From Saccharofermentans sp. (lineage in GTDB: Bacteria > Bacillota_A > Clostridia > Saccharofermentanales > Saccharofermentanaceae): DNA of 51,473 nucleotides. This document shows, piece by piece, positions 42,505 to 51,055 of this stretch. Made by a program: the position numbers and the translations under genes. The notes beneath the pieces are model-generated. The model saw only the letters and a list, made by a program, of their open reading frames with translations. It was not told where the DNA came from and did not search any database. The DNA is taken from assembly GCA_024692105.1 (NCBI GenBank), contig JAILMZ010000101.1:1-51473 (forward strand), written 5' to 3'. Each line of letters begins with the position of its first letter. Within the stretch, counting starts at the first letter, position 1.

Positions 42505-43449
42505 CTACTGCTTTCTTATGCAGCAGAATATCTCGTTTGTATCGTAGTCGGCAGGGCCGTCATCAAAGACGATCTCAGCCGGCATGTCATCTTTCTTTAT
42601 CACTTCAACGTCGAACCCGGCCTTCTCCAGCATCTGTCTGCTGTCCTTTCCGAAAACGCGCAGATGGTCGTACTGCCCGAACAATCTTATCCGTTCTTCG
42701 ACGGAGCCGGTCTCCTGTTCGCGAACGCTTTCCGATGCATTGTCTATCGGGAAGCTGATGATGAGCATGCCTCCCTTACGCAGCACCCTGCTAAGTTCCG
42801 ATAAAGCGACATTGTAATCAGACACATGTTCAAGGACGTGGTTGCAGAAGATGATGTCTTCAGACTCATCCGGAAGATCGATGGATGTAAGATCCAATTT
42901 GAGGTCCGCCCTCTTGTCGAACAGATCGGCAGTCTTAACCTTGATGCCGTGCCTTTTAAACCAGAGCATCATGGACAGTTCCGGAGCAAAATAGAGTATC
43001 TTCGAGTTTCTTAGCATATCCTCATTCTTCTTAGCCCACTCCGCAATGATCCTGTGGCGCGGCGCGGAACGGCAGAAATCACACATGACATCCTGCCTTG
43101 CAGAAGAGAACATCGCGGGATTGTAATGCGCTCCATCCGTATAGAACTTCTCATCCTTGAACCCCTCGAAATGCTTACCGCAGCACGGACAGTATACCTT
43201 CCCCTCTTTCGCCGTGAACAGGAAAGAAGACACAAAGGAATAGTACCCGTAATAGAAACGCGTATATCTGAGCAGGAACGAGAACAGCAGCACTGCGCAG
43301 AACGCAGGCACCGCTGATATGACTGCAGAAAGAACAGCATTAACGCCGACTGCAAAAGCAAGCAGGCAGAAGCAGCATGCAAAGACGAGCACAAACAGTG
43401 CGCACTTCAAAACGATATTGAATACTGCATTCCTGTCAAGTATCCTCAC
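42505..43449 (-). CDS. Membrane-anchored SAM-dependent methyltransferase with zinc-ribbon-like cysteines
   Basis: A 314-residue protein. Two membrane segments lie at the N-terminus (about 10-35 and 38-62). A cysteine-rich segment follows, CPCCGKHF (near 90) and CDFCRSAPRHRII (near 122), that should bind zinc. A class I methyltransferase fold comes next, with VKTADLFDKRADLKLDLT and the conserved DIIFCNHVLEHVSDYNVALSELSRVLRKGG, similar to Methyltransf_11 proteins of glycan clusters. The start is GTG at 43449, overlapping the upstream GT2 gene by 14 bases. The target of methylation is unknown. Confidence 0.8.
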   Translation of the reverse strand: MRILDRNAVFNIVLKCALFVLVFACCFCLLAFAVGVNAVLSAVISAVPAFCAVLLFSFLLRYTRFYYGYYSFVSSFLFTAKEGKVYCPCCGKHFEGFKDEKFYTDGAHYNPAMFSSARQDVMCDFCRSAPRHRIIAEWAKKNEDMLRNSKILYFAPELSMMLWFKRHGIKVKTADLFDKRADLKLDLTSIDLPDESEDIIFCNHVLEHVSDYNVALSELSRVLRKGGMLIISFPIDNASESVREQETGSVEERIRLFGQYDHLRVFGKDSRQMLEKAGFDVEVIKKDDMPAEIVFDDGPADYDTNEIFCCIRKQ

Positions 43450-44416
43450 TGCCGGCCCTTCCCTTCAGCATCGCAAAATATATGTGCGGCATGACAGCCA
43501 CAGCGGTCAGTTTTGATTTTAGCAGGAAAGGAGCAGATGATGATAAAACATCACCCGTTACCGCGAGAGTCTTCTTACGAAGATCCCACATTTCCTGTCT
43601 TCTTGCTGACTCCTGCATTATCCTCATGAGCCAGAGTGCTGTCTCCGTTTCCCTTACCGCTATCTGTTTGCGGATCGTTCCGTTATCCTTGAAGGCTTCC
43701 CTCTGTCTTCCGAACATCGTAAAGAAATCAGGATATATCTCCAGGAGCCTTGCGTGCGTCGTCGAGCCTTCGTGCTGCATATAGCGGTACAGCGGAGCTG
43801 AGAAGCAGCAGACAGTCTGAGCTTTCATGCAGCACTCATATACATAGTACGCATCCTCGTAGATCCTTAAATCAGTATCAAAACAGACGCTCTTGAATGT
43901 GTCACGTCTGAACAGTTTTGCCCACACGCTGACCCTGATATCCCCCTGGGAGCCCCGGAAACACGCTTTGATTATCTCATCTCTTCCGGAGAACACTTTA
44001 TCTATTCCGTTCGGATCAGGTTCTTCACATCCGTCTTCCTTCTTAAACAGGAAAGAACACTGCGTTATGTCCGCACCCGTCTGCTCTGCATGCGAATACA
44101 GTTCGGTAAGGTAATCCGGAGATATAAGGTCATCGGCATCCACGAATGCAAGGTATCTTCCGCGGGCAGCTTTAATGCATGCGTTCCTTGCCGCGGACAC
44201 ACCCTTCTTATCCATTGATATCACTCTGATCCTGGTATCATTTGCGGCTGCATTCCGGGCTATCTCACCCGTCCTGTCAGAAGAACCGTCTTCCGCTATT
44301 ATCAGTTCCCAGTCGGTAAAACTCTGTCCGGAGATACTGTCCAGACAACCGGAGAGATACTGTTCGGCATTATAAGCCGGGACGATGACAGTTACCGCAG
44401 GATTATCAAGTAACAT
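43436..44416 (-). CDS. Family 2 glycosyltransferase
   Basis: A 326-residue GT-A enzyme. VTVIVPAYNAEQYLSGCLDSI at the N-terminus binds the nucleotide sugar. The metal-binding DXD is in YLAFVDADDLISPDY near residue 93. A C-terminal hydrophobic stretch (near 300) may touch the membrane. It would add a sugar to the lipid-linked glycan in the cytoplasm. It is overlapped by its neighbours on both sides (14 and 11 bases), so it is part of a coupled operon. Donor and acceptor are unknown. Confidence 0.92.
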   Translation of the reverse strand: MLLDNPAVTVIVPAYNAEQYLSGCLDSISGQSFTDWELIIAEDGSSDRTGEIARNAAANDTRIRVISMDKKGVSAARNACIKAARGRYLAFVDADDLISPDYLTELYSHAEQTGADITQCSFLFKKEDGCEEPDPNGIDKVFSGRDEIIKACFRGSQGDIRVSVWAKLFRRDTFKSVCFDTDLRIYEDAYYVYECCMKAQTVCCFSAPLYRYMQHEGSTTHARLLEIYPDFFTMFGRQREAFKDNGTIRKQIAVRETETALWLMRIMQESARRQEMWDLRKKTLAVTGDVLSSSAPFLLKSKLTAVAVMPHIYFAMLKGRAGSEDT

Positions 44417-45308
44417 CTACAGGCCTCTCAGTCTGCTCTGCCCTTGCGACCTTCACCCCGGCGTCGCATCCGCAGTATTTGCATGCCGTTATGCGTTTCT
44501 TCCTGTCTATAAGACCGTAGATTGCATCACGCATGACAGCAGGATCATCATATTCAGGCTTTCTGAGATCGACATCTTCGGAACCGTCATCCGGGATCAG
44601 GCCGAGACGTATAGCATGTGCCTGTCTGGGACAAACATAGAGCCTTCCGCGGTAAAGAGTGGTACACAGCCTTCTGGAATAGCATCCGTCGTATCTGTGC
44701 TGCGTTTTGCTCTCCTTTTCTTCATGGAGCTTAACATCACCGAAATCCCACCAGAACTCGTCTTCGACGACCTCATGGCAGATACCTTCGCGCTTGCAGA
44801 GCTCCGTGAACTCATCAAGCTTCGAAGACAGATCTCCGTAGTTGCTGAATATTATCTTGAGATCGGGAGTATCCTTCATTGCACGGATACACTCATCCGA
44901 AGGAATTATGGTTCCGTTTGTGATTATTTCTATAGAGCCAAAGCGGTCCTTCGCTTCACCGCTTAAGTATTCAAGTGTCTTTATCAGTATCTTCTGGCAT
45001 ACGAACGGTTCGCCTCCGAGGATCTTCAGGTGGCTTACGCGCATTGAGTTAAAGAGCCTTCGAAGATCGGATATGACTTCATCCGCATCAAGATTTTCGG
45101 GAGTATGGTAATACTGCATTAGGTTGGAACAATGCCTGCATCTCAATGAGCAGCATTCCGTTAAGACCACATCCAGGCGGACTATCGTATCAGGATACTT
45201 TCTGCGCCTTGCGCGGTTGAAAGCTCCCGTTCTTGCTATGACCGGCCAAAGGTGAAGTGTCCTGGCTGCTGAAGCTGCAAAATGAAGTAATCTGTTCTGT
45301 CTAGGCAT
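44406..45308 (-). CDS. Radical SAM protein in the glycan cluster
   Basis: A 300-residue radical SAM enzyme. The cluster motif TECCSLRCRHCSNLMQYY (CxxxCxxC) is near residue 55, followed by LKILGGEPFVCQK (GGE motif). C-terminal cysteines (RRLCTTLYRGRLYVC near 235 and CKYCGCDAG near 285) resemble a SPASM or twitch-type auxiliary cluster region. Radical SAM proteins are not routine in flippase-type glycan loci. Possible roles are sugar modification (deoxygenation, epimerisation) or modification of a peptide or lipid linked to the glycan. The gene overlaps the GT2 gene downstream by 11 bases. No good Shine-Dalgarno is visible upstream. Confidence 0.85.
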   Translation of the reverse strand: MPRQNRLLHFAASAARTLHLWPVIARTGAFNRARRRKYPDTIVRLDVVLTECCSLRCRHCSNLMQYYHTPENLDADEVISDLRRLFNSMRVSHLKILGGEPFVCQKILIKTLEYLSGEAKDRFGSIEIITNGTIIPSDECIRAMKDTPDLKIIFSNYGDLSSKLDEFTELCKREGICHEVVEDEFWWDFGDVKLHEEKESKTQHRYDGCYSRRLCTTLYRGRLYVCPRQAHAIRLGLIPDDGSEDVDLRKPEYDDPAVMRDAIYGLIDRKKRITACKYCGCDAGVKVARAEQTERPVDVT

Positions 45309-45338
45309 GGGTACATTTTAACATGCAATACGATCTTA

Positions 45339-46121
45339 TCACCTGCCGTTGATACGGTTCACGACAGAATAATAGAATCTGCTCATTCCCTTATTCCCGG
45401 ATATCAGTCCGCGCAAAGTCGGCAAAGTCAGCCTCCAGCGCAGATTGTATCCGAATCTTTCTAACGGGGTATAGTTTGATCTGATGATCCCGCGTCTGTC
45501 ATTACGCTTTATCGCAAGCCCTTCCTTAGTCTCGGAGATGCCGCCTCCCAAGTACACGCAGACAACGGTATCCACGTGGAGACATTTCGAACGCCTGCAC
45601 AGATAAAGTTCCATATTGTAGTCTGCCAGGATCTTGTACTTGATCTCATACTTCAGGCCTGCCCTTAAGGTGTCTCCGTTGAAAAATATGGATTGATGGC
45701 ACAAAGGCGTCCTGAACATATAGAACCAGGTAAGGTTCTTCGGCTGGCTTCTGACGATATCGTCTCTCGAATAATCGCCATAGACCATTCCGTACTCGCC
45801 GTCAGCGATCGCCTCCCTGGTCTTTGCAAGCACATCGGGAGATGCAAACACATCACCGCAGTTCATGAATATCAGGTATCTACCCGTGGAGTGGTCAATT
45901 CCCTGATTCATCGCGTCATACAAACTGACATCAGGTTCGGAGTACACTTTGATGCGGCTGTCCTGAGGAACATAACTTAAAGTATCATCTTTGGATTGCC
46001 CGTCTTTGACTATGATCTCAAAATCGCCGTCAGTCTGTTCGAGCGTGGATCTGATCGTACTGTCGATCAGTTTCCCTGCATTCAGGCTTACCACGATGAC
46101 CGAGAAAAAGGGCTCGTTCAT
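45339..46121 (-). CDS. Family 2 glycosyltransferase
   Basis: A 260-residue GT2 protein. N-terminal FFSVIVVSLNAGKLIDSTIRS and DGQSKDDT form the nucleotide-sugar site. The DXD equivalent is FMNCGDVF near 93, where Asn-Cys-Gly-Asp replaces the usual acidic pair, as in WcaE-like GT2 enzymes. The last part has a basic C-terminus (RFYYSVVNRINGR). RBS GGAGG precedes the ATG by 6 bases. It begins 1 base after the HAD phosphatase stop, so they are cotranscribed. Confidence 0.9.
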   Translation of the reverse strand: MNEPFFSVIVVSLNAGKLIDSTIRSTLEQTDGDFEIIVKDGQSKDDTLSYVPQDSRIKVYSEPDVSLYDAMNQGIDHSTGRYLIFMNCGDVFASPDVLAKTREAIADGEYGMVYGDYSRDDIVRSQPKNLTWFYMFRTPLCHQSIFFNGDTLRAGLKYEIKYKILADYNMELYLCRRSKCLHVDTVVCVYLGGGISETKEGLAIKRNDRRGIIRSNYTPLERFGYNLRWRLTLPTLRGLISGNKGMSRFYYSVVNRINGR

Positions 46122-46122
46122 G

Positions 46123-46938
46123 TCATTCCTCCAAGATGAATTTACGGACAGCCTCAGCTACTCCGTCTTCTTCATTCGAGGCCGAGATATAATCTGCGGC
46201 CTTCTTAGTCTCATCATATGCATTTTCCATGGCTACGGCAAATCCCGCATACTCAAGCATGGGTATGTCGTTAAGGCCGTCACCGCAGGCTATCAGGTGT
46301 TCCCTCGGTATCCCGAGAATAGAAGACAGTTCCGCAAGAGCGCTCGCCTTCTCTATTCCGAGAGGCGTTATCTCCATGAAGTACGGTTCCGAGAAGAACA
46401 CGTTCAGTTTGCCTTCGAAAAGAGTGCTCAGATACTCATACGCTCTTTGGAGTTCAACAGGGTCACCGACCACCATGAATTTCACGACAGGCTTAGTGAT
46501 CTGTTCTTCCAGGCTTTGCACCTTTATTACCGGAATGCCGTTATTGTAGCCTTCCTTTAAGACATACTGATCAGTGTCATTCTCACAGATGACGCCAGTC
46601 TCGTTATAACACAAAGGGAATACTTCATAGTGGCGTATCACTTCGCATATGTCGTGGACATACTCCATCGGGATAGTCCTTTTTACAAGTTCTTTTCCGG
46701 TCCGGCAATCGATAATGTGCCCGCCGTTATTTGCAAGGATATAGCCTCCCCTGACTCGCAGCTGAAGTTCATCGGCGACGCTTGTTATCCCGATGACAGG
46801 CCTTCCGGAAGCAAGGATGACCTTTACTCCCATATCCTGAGCTTTGCTTATGTATTCTTTGTTCTTCGGAGAGACATGCTTCTTGCTGTTTGTAAGTGTC
46901 CCGTCCAGATCCAGGGCAAGCAGTTCGTACTTCAACAT
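46123..46938 (-). CDS. Cof-type HAD-IIB sugar phosphatase
   Basis: A 271-residue HAD hydrolase of the Cof/IIB type. The nucleophile motif LALDLDGTLTNSKK is near residue 8, motif II in ILASGRP near 42, and motif IV in CGDGLNDIPMLEYAG near 220. The middle is an alpha/beta cap domain. The family dephosphorylates sugar phosphates and similar compounds; specificity cannot be inferred by motif. It lies between a KpsF isomerase (1 base away) and a GT2 gene, so its likely substrate is a sugar phosphate of this cluster, for example arabinose 5-phosphate made by the isomerase. Confidence 0.9.
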   Translation of the reverse strand: MLKYELLALDLDGTLTNSKKHVSPKNKEYISKAQDMGVKVILASGRPVIGITSVADELQLRVRGGYILANNGGHIIDCRTGKELVKRTIPMEYVHDICEVIRHYEVFPLCYNETGVICENDTDQYVLKEGYNNGIPVIKVQSLEEQITKPVVKFMVVGDPVELQRAYEYLSTLFEGKLNVFFSEPYFMEITPLGIEKASALAELSSILGIPREHLIACGDGLNDIPMLEYAGFAVAMENAYDETKKAADYISASNEEDGVAEAVRKFILEE

Positions 46939-46939
46939 A

Positions 46940-47902
46940 TTACAGGTATATTCCGTACCTCAGGATTTCCCTGCGCTCGATAACGCCGACGGGGCTTTCA
47001 TCTTTTACGACCGGAAGAGCATGGACATGCTTATCGGTCATTATCTGAAGAGCTTCGGTAGCCTTGGCGGACACATCCACAAAAGCAGGATAGTAATGGA
47101 TGAACGGAGTTATCTTATCGCTCTTGATATCTTTGTCTTCCATGTTCCTCTTGAGATCACCGTTGGTAACGATGCCTATCAGCTTTTTCTCATCGTTTAC
47201 GACGGCTACCATGTCGGTATCCGTGTTTATCATGGCTTCGACGGCTTCAAGTATCGTGGAATCCTCACTGATGAACGTCTCTTCCTTGAAAGGCTTCATC
47301 AGATCGACTGCCCTTGTGATTATCTTCTTTCCGAGAGTTCCTACAGGATGCAGCACCCCGAAATCGTCCTTCTCAAACCCCTTGATCCTCGACGCTGCGA
47401 CCGCAAGGGCATCGCCGTATACCATCACTGCGGTAGCACTTGAAGTAGGTGCTATGCCGAGGTGGCATGCCTCCTTAACATCACGGATGACCTGAACGAT
47501 CTTGCATGTACGCGCAAGAGTCGACTCACCGTTGCATGTGATGCCCAGTATCGTCGCACCGATGATGTTGATGCTCGGGATTATCCTCAGGATCTCATCA
47601 CATTCGCCGGAATATGAGATCAATACCACCACATCCTGCTTCTGGATCATTCCGAGGTCTCCGTGCATGCATTCACCGGGATTGAGGTAGATGGCACATG
47701 TACCCAGAGAAGACATCGTAGCAGCGATCTTCTTTGCAACATGTCCGCTCTTGCCCATTCCGATAAAGATGACTTTGCCCTTGCATCCCATTATCTCCGA
47801 GAGCATCTTATCAAAGGTCTCATCAAGCTGGTCCCTGACAAGAGTCAGAGCCGCTATCTCTTTATCGAACACTTCGATTCCCATCTCAACGCTTCTGTCC
47901 AT
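46940..47902 (-). CDS. KpsF/KdsD-type arabinose-5-phosphate isomerase
   Basis: A 320-residue protein. A SIS isomerase domain (about 30-175) carries GMGKSGHVAKKIAATMSSLG, HGDLGMI and LISYSGECDE. Two CBS domains follow (205-320), with a final HALPVVKDESPVGVIERREIL. This is the architecture of arabinose-5-phosphate isomerase (KdsD/KpsF), which converts ribulose 5-phosphate to arabinose 5-phosphate. In Gram-negatives this feeds Kdo synthesis, but no KdsA/KdsB is present here. The gene lies between a GHMP kinase/nucleotidyltransferase gene and a HAD phosphatase gene. RBS AAGGACGG precedes the ATG. Confidence 0.93.
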   Translation of the reverse strand: MDRSVEMGIEVFDKEIAALTLVRDQLDETFDKMLSEIMGCKGKVIFIGMGKSGHVAKKIAATMSSLGTCAIYLNPGECMHGDLGMIQKQDVVVLISYSGECDEILRIIPSINIIGATILGITCNGESTLARTCKIVQVIRDVKEACHLGIAPTSSATAVMVYGDALAVAASRIKGFEKDDFGVLHPVGTLGKKIITRAVDLMKPFKEETFISEDSTILEAVEAMINTDTDMVAVVNDEKKLIGIVTNGDLKRNMEDKDIKSDKITPFIHYYPAFVDVSAKATEALQIMTDKHVHALPVVKDESPVGVIERREILRYGIYL

Positions 47903-47913
47903 AACTGCCGTCC

Positions 47914-50900
47914 TTAAATAAACTCACTGTCCCAAACTTCAACTCCGCAATCAAGGAAGTTATCACTGATCCTCTTCTTGAGTTCGTCCTTCGTCACTCC
48001 CTTTTTGAGTATGACCTGCAGGAACCCGCCTCCGCCGGCACCGCAGATCGAATATCCGTCTATAAGATCACCGCACACATCGAAAATGTACTCGATACAG
48101 GTATTGGATGCACCCTTGTCGAGTGTCTTAACAAGTTCGAACTGTGCCGTTATGTATTTGGCAAACGAGGTTATGTCTCCGTTCAGGATGTAATACCTCA
48201 TTACCGAGCAGTACTCGCGTATCTTCTCCACAGCCTCTAAGGCCTCTTTGTTATGGCGTATCGTCCTGTTCATCTCCTCACGGAGGACATTCCTCGCGAG
48301 ACGTCTCTGACCGGAGAAGATCAGGGCAAAACGTTCATTCAGTTCTTTCATTGTCTCAGCAGGGATATCGAGAGCGTCAACCTTGATATCCTGATATGTA
48401 CCGGGCTTGGAAGTAAAGTACTTGATGCCGCCTGTAAGTCCGCCGACCTGATCCTGCCAGCCTCCGCCGGTGCTCATTAACTGCTCAGCAAGGAATACCT
48501 GTGAATAGACCATCTCATTTGTCACTTCGATACCGAAAAGTCTGTTGACCGCTTTGACTGCAGCTGCCGCGATAATGCTGCTTGTGCCGAGACCGGAACC
48601 CTTTGGAACATTTACTTCAGTTAATATCTCAAGTCCTCCGCCTATCTTCCCGCAGAAGTCCTGCATTGTCATTCCGGCAACATCCTGGGACACAATACCT
48701 GTCGCAACAAGCACCGCCTTATGAAGAGCATACGGATCGAAAGGGTTACTGCAGGAAGCAACATCGGCAAGGTCGGTAAACAAATCCGTACAACACTGGT
48801 CGATGCTTCCGAATCTGATCTCGCTTTCGGATATCCTGTTGACGGTGACTTTGATGGGAAGCTCTCCTCTGAGAGTCAAAGCTCCGTCGATCATCGTACC
48901 GCCGTGTTCAAGACAATAAGGTGCCGCATCAGAAGGACTTCCGCAGAAGTTGATGCGGACAGGAAGCTGCTCCGTAACCGAATCACTGACGATATGAAGA
49001 GCATCAGGATCGACATTAAAGCGCTTGAACGTCTCACTGGTTATTGCATCCCTGATCACATCGTAAGCAGCATCTTCGAATAAGGAATAACTGCCCGACA
49101 CATCATCGATCTCAAACTTCCTGCACATGTCAGCGCACGCCAGATACAGCCTCATGTTCTGAGGGAAGTCGGATGCTCCGGCAATCTCACTTACCATGGA
49201 GATATATTCCCCGGCTTTGTATTTTCGTGTGTTGAGAGCATCTATGGTCTCTGTCATGTCTGCACCGCCGGCAAGTGCCGCAACAAAGAGTTCCACCTTA
49301 ACGCGCTTGTCGATATCCTGCTGTCTTGCGATCAGTCCGGGCACGTCCGCTTCATTAAAGCTCGAATTAAGGCTGTGCCTTACGGATGCTTTCCAGGCGT
49401 TAACCTCATCGGAAGAAGCTTCTCCCCTCATCATCTTAAGGATCTTAAGAGCCGCATCTACTGCTTCCGGCATCGTATCGCACTCAGGGAATATCTTTGC
49501 GTTCCATATCGATGCGGTATTCTTTCCCCAGACATCTTCGGGCAATATGCCCGTCTTGTTCAGAAGATCTTCGAGCGATCCGCCGAGGTAAGGAGAATTG
49601 GATGACGCCTTGGGATTATCGTGCCTTCCGTAGATACGGCATACACTCTTTCCGCTCTTGAGCTTAAGACCGTGAAGTACGATATCCGAAGGTATCGTTG
49701 TGCCTTCCACATTAACGTTGGAGATGATGCACCTTTCGCCTATCGTGCTGCCCGTGATGATCGAATCCTCGACATAGGTGTTATCGGGAATGACCGAATC
49801 AGACGACACGAAACTGTTGAGCACGGTACCTGATACCGCATTGGTAGCCAGGCGTCTTTCCCAGTTAAGGAACGAATACTTATCTATGTCATCGACGAAC
49901 AGATCGTTCATCTCATGTGTCATGCCGAAATGGATATACCTGGCAGGAACCAGTTTCACAATGGAAAGCCTGTACTTGTGGAGGCAGTCAAATATCTCCT
50001 TCCTGCATTCCTTCAATTCGTCAGAGAAGCCGTTCTCGGGCGCCTCCTCATAGAATTCCCCGATAGTGCTCTTCGCAGCCAGCGGATACACAAGATCCGC
50101 ATAGAAGTTAAGGCAGACCTTGGGATCGACAAACCTGTCGAATCTTGACTGATCAAAAGCCCCGTCAGTCGTTATAAGACCGTACAGTTCGCGGACCAGC
50201 TTTGAACTGAACCAGATGCATCCCGTATCGACATCAACCTGGTTGGATGAATCCACGGCTCCAAACTCATTCAGGGTTGCCGCAGGCTGCTTGTGAAGGA
50301 ACCATTCCACATCGTGATTCCTGTGATCGCTGCAATTTGTTCCCTGCACGAATACGCCGTGATCCTGGCCCACTGACACAGGGGCTTTCATTGACAGACT
50401 CGCCGCATCACAGGAGATCAGATCAAGCTGGAGGGAATTGAACAGGAGTTCCGTATCGCTCGGGAATATCATCATGCCTTTACCGCAACGGTTGGGTATG
50501 TCAGTTGCAATGATGACCAGTTCATCAAAAAGTGTCGAAACATATCCGCCGGGAAGCATTCTCGGGACGGGAGCAAACAGTTTGCCGCAAGCCGAATACT
50601 GAGGTATGCGTTTGCTGTCTCCGCCGGAATGGATCACCAGTATCTTCTGATTCAGGACATTTGCCATACCGTATTCTTCGGCCAGAACTCTGAGGACATT
50701 AAGCGTCGCTCCGCCGGAACCGATGCGCTTTTCCTGATAATCCGTAACTACAAGGAAACCTGTGCCTTTGGGAAGGCGTCTCTGCTCTCGTCTTATGGCG
50801 ATCTGCGATCTGTATGCCTCAGCCTGCCTCTCATTTGCAGCAGTAAGTATAATAAGGTCCCAGCGGTCAGCTTTACAGTTCTCACATGAATACTCATAGT

Positions 50901-50949
50901 CTTTGATCGCATCGTTGTAACTTTGCGAGAAAAAGTATTCCTGATTCAT
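47914..50949 (-). CDS. FKP-like bifunctional sugar kinase / GDP-sugar pyrophosphorylase
   Basis: A 1011-residue protein similar to Bacteroides FKP (about 950), which makes GDP-L-fucose from L-fucose, ATP and GTP. The N-terminal guanylyltransferase part has GSGGATLNVL near residue 78 and ILVIHSGGDSKRIPQYSACGK near 105. A beta-helix-like middle (EDSIITGSTIGERCIISNVNVEG near 400) follows. The C-terminal GHMP kinase carries NVPKGSGLGTSSIIAAAA near 786 and GSGGGGFLQVIL-like CGAGGGGF near 975. Related eukaryotic enzymes also use D-arabinose. It starts at ATG 50949 with GGGAGGG upstream and is the first gene of the glycan cluster. A TATATAATATAAT stretch at 50983-50996 could be its -10. Confidence 0.9.
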   Translation of the reverse strand: MNQEYFFSQSYNDAIKDYEYSCENCKADRWDLIILTAANERQAEAYRSQIAIRREQRRLPKGTGFLVVTDYQEKRIGSGGATLNVLRVLAEEYGMANVLNQKILVIHSGGDSKRIPQYSACGKLFAPVPRMLPGGYVSTLFDELVIIATDIPNRCGKGMMIFPSDTELLFNSLQLDLISCDAASLSMKAPVSVGQDHGVFVQGTNCSDHRNHDVEWFLHKQPAATLNEFGAVDSSNQVDVDTGCIWFSSKLVRELYGLITTDGAFDQSRFDRFVDPKVCLNFYADLVYPLAAKSTIGEFYEEAPENGFSDELKECRKEIFDCLHKYRLSIVKLVPARYIHFGMTHEMNDLFVDDIDKYSFLNWERRLATNAVSGTVLNSFVSSDSVIPDNTYVEDSIITGSTIGERCIISNVNVEGTTIPSDIVLHGLKLKSGKSVCRIYGRHDNPKASSNSPYLGGSLEDLLNKTGILPEDVWGKNTASIWNAKIFPECDTMPEAVDAALKILKMMRGEASSDEVNAWKASVRHSLNSSFNEADVPGLIARQQDIDKRVKVELFVAALAGGADMTETIDALNTRKYKAGEYISMVSEIAGASDFPQNMRLYLACADMCRKFEIDDVSGSYSLFEDAAYDVIRDAITSETFKRFNVDPDALHIVSDSVTEQLPVRINFCGSPSDAAPYCLEHGGTMIDGALTLRGELPIKVTVNRISESEIRFGSIDQCCTDLFTDLADVASCSNPFDPYALHKAVLVATGIVSQDVAGMTMQDFCGKIGGGLEILTEVNVPKGSGLGTSSIIAAAAVKAVNRLFGIEVTNEMVYSQVFLAEQLMSTGGGWQDQVGGLTGGIKYFTSKPGTYQDIKVDALDIPAETMKELNERFALIFSGQRRLARNVLREEMNRTIRHNKEALEAVEKIREYCSVMRYYILNGDITSFAKYITAQFELVKTLDKGASNTCIEYIFDVCGDLIDGYSICGAGGGGFLQVILKKGVTKDELKKRISDNFLDCGVEVWDSEFI

Positions 50950-51002
50950 CCGGTCCCTCCCATAAAATCTATCCCGTCAATATTATATTATATAACGCGG
51001 AT

Positions 51003-51033
51003 AAAAAAAGGAGTGCCCCGAAGGACACTCCTT
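51003..51033 (-). terminator. Terminator after nagB
   Basis: On the minus strand AAGGAGTGTCC / GGCACTCCT with a TTCGG loop is followed by a run of seven T. It closes the gene ending at 51056. Confidence 0.9.
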
Positions 51034-51055
51034 TTGCAGTAACTTGTTTTGAGTA

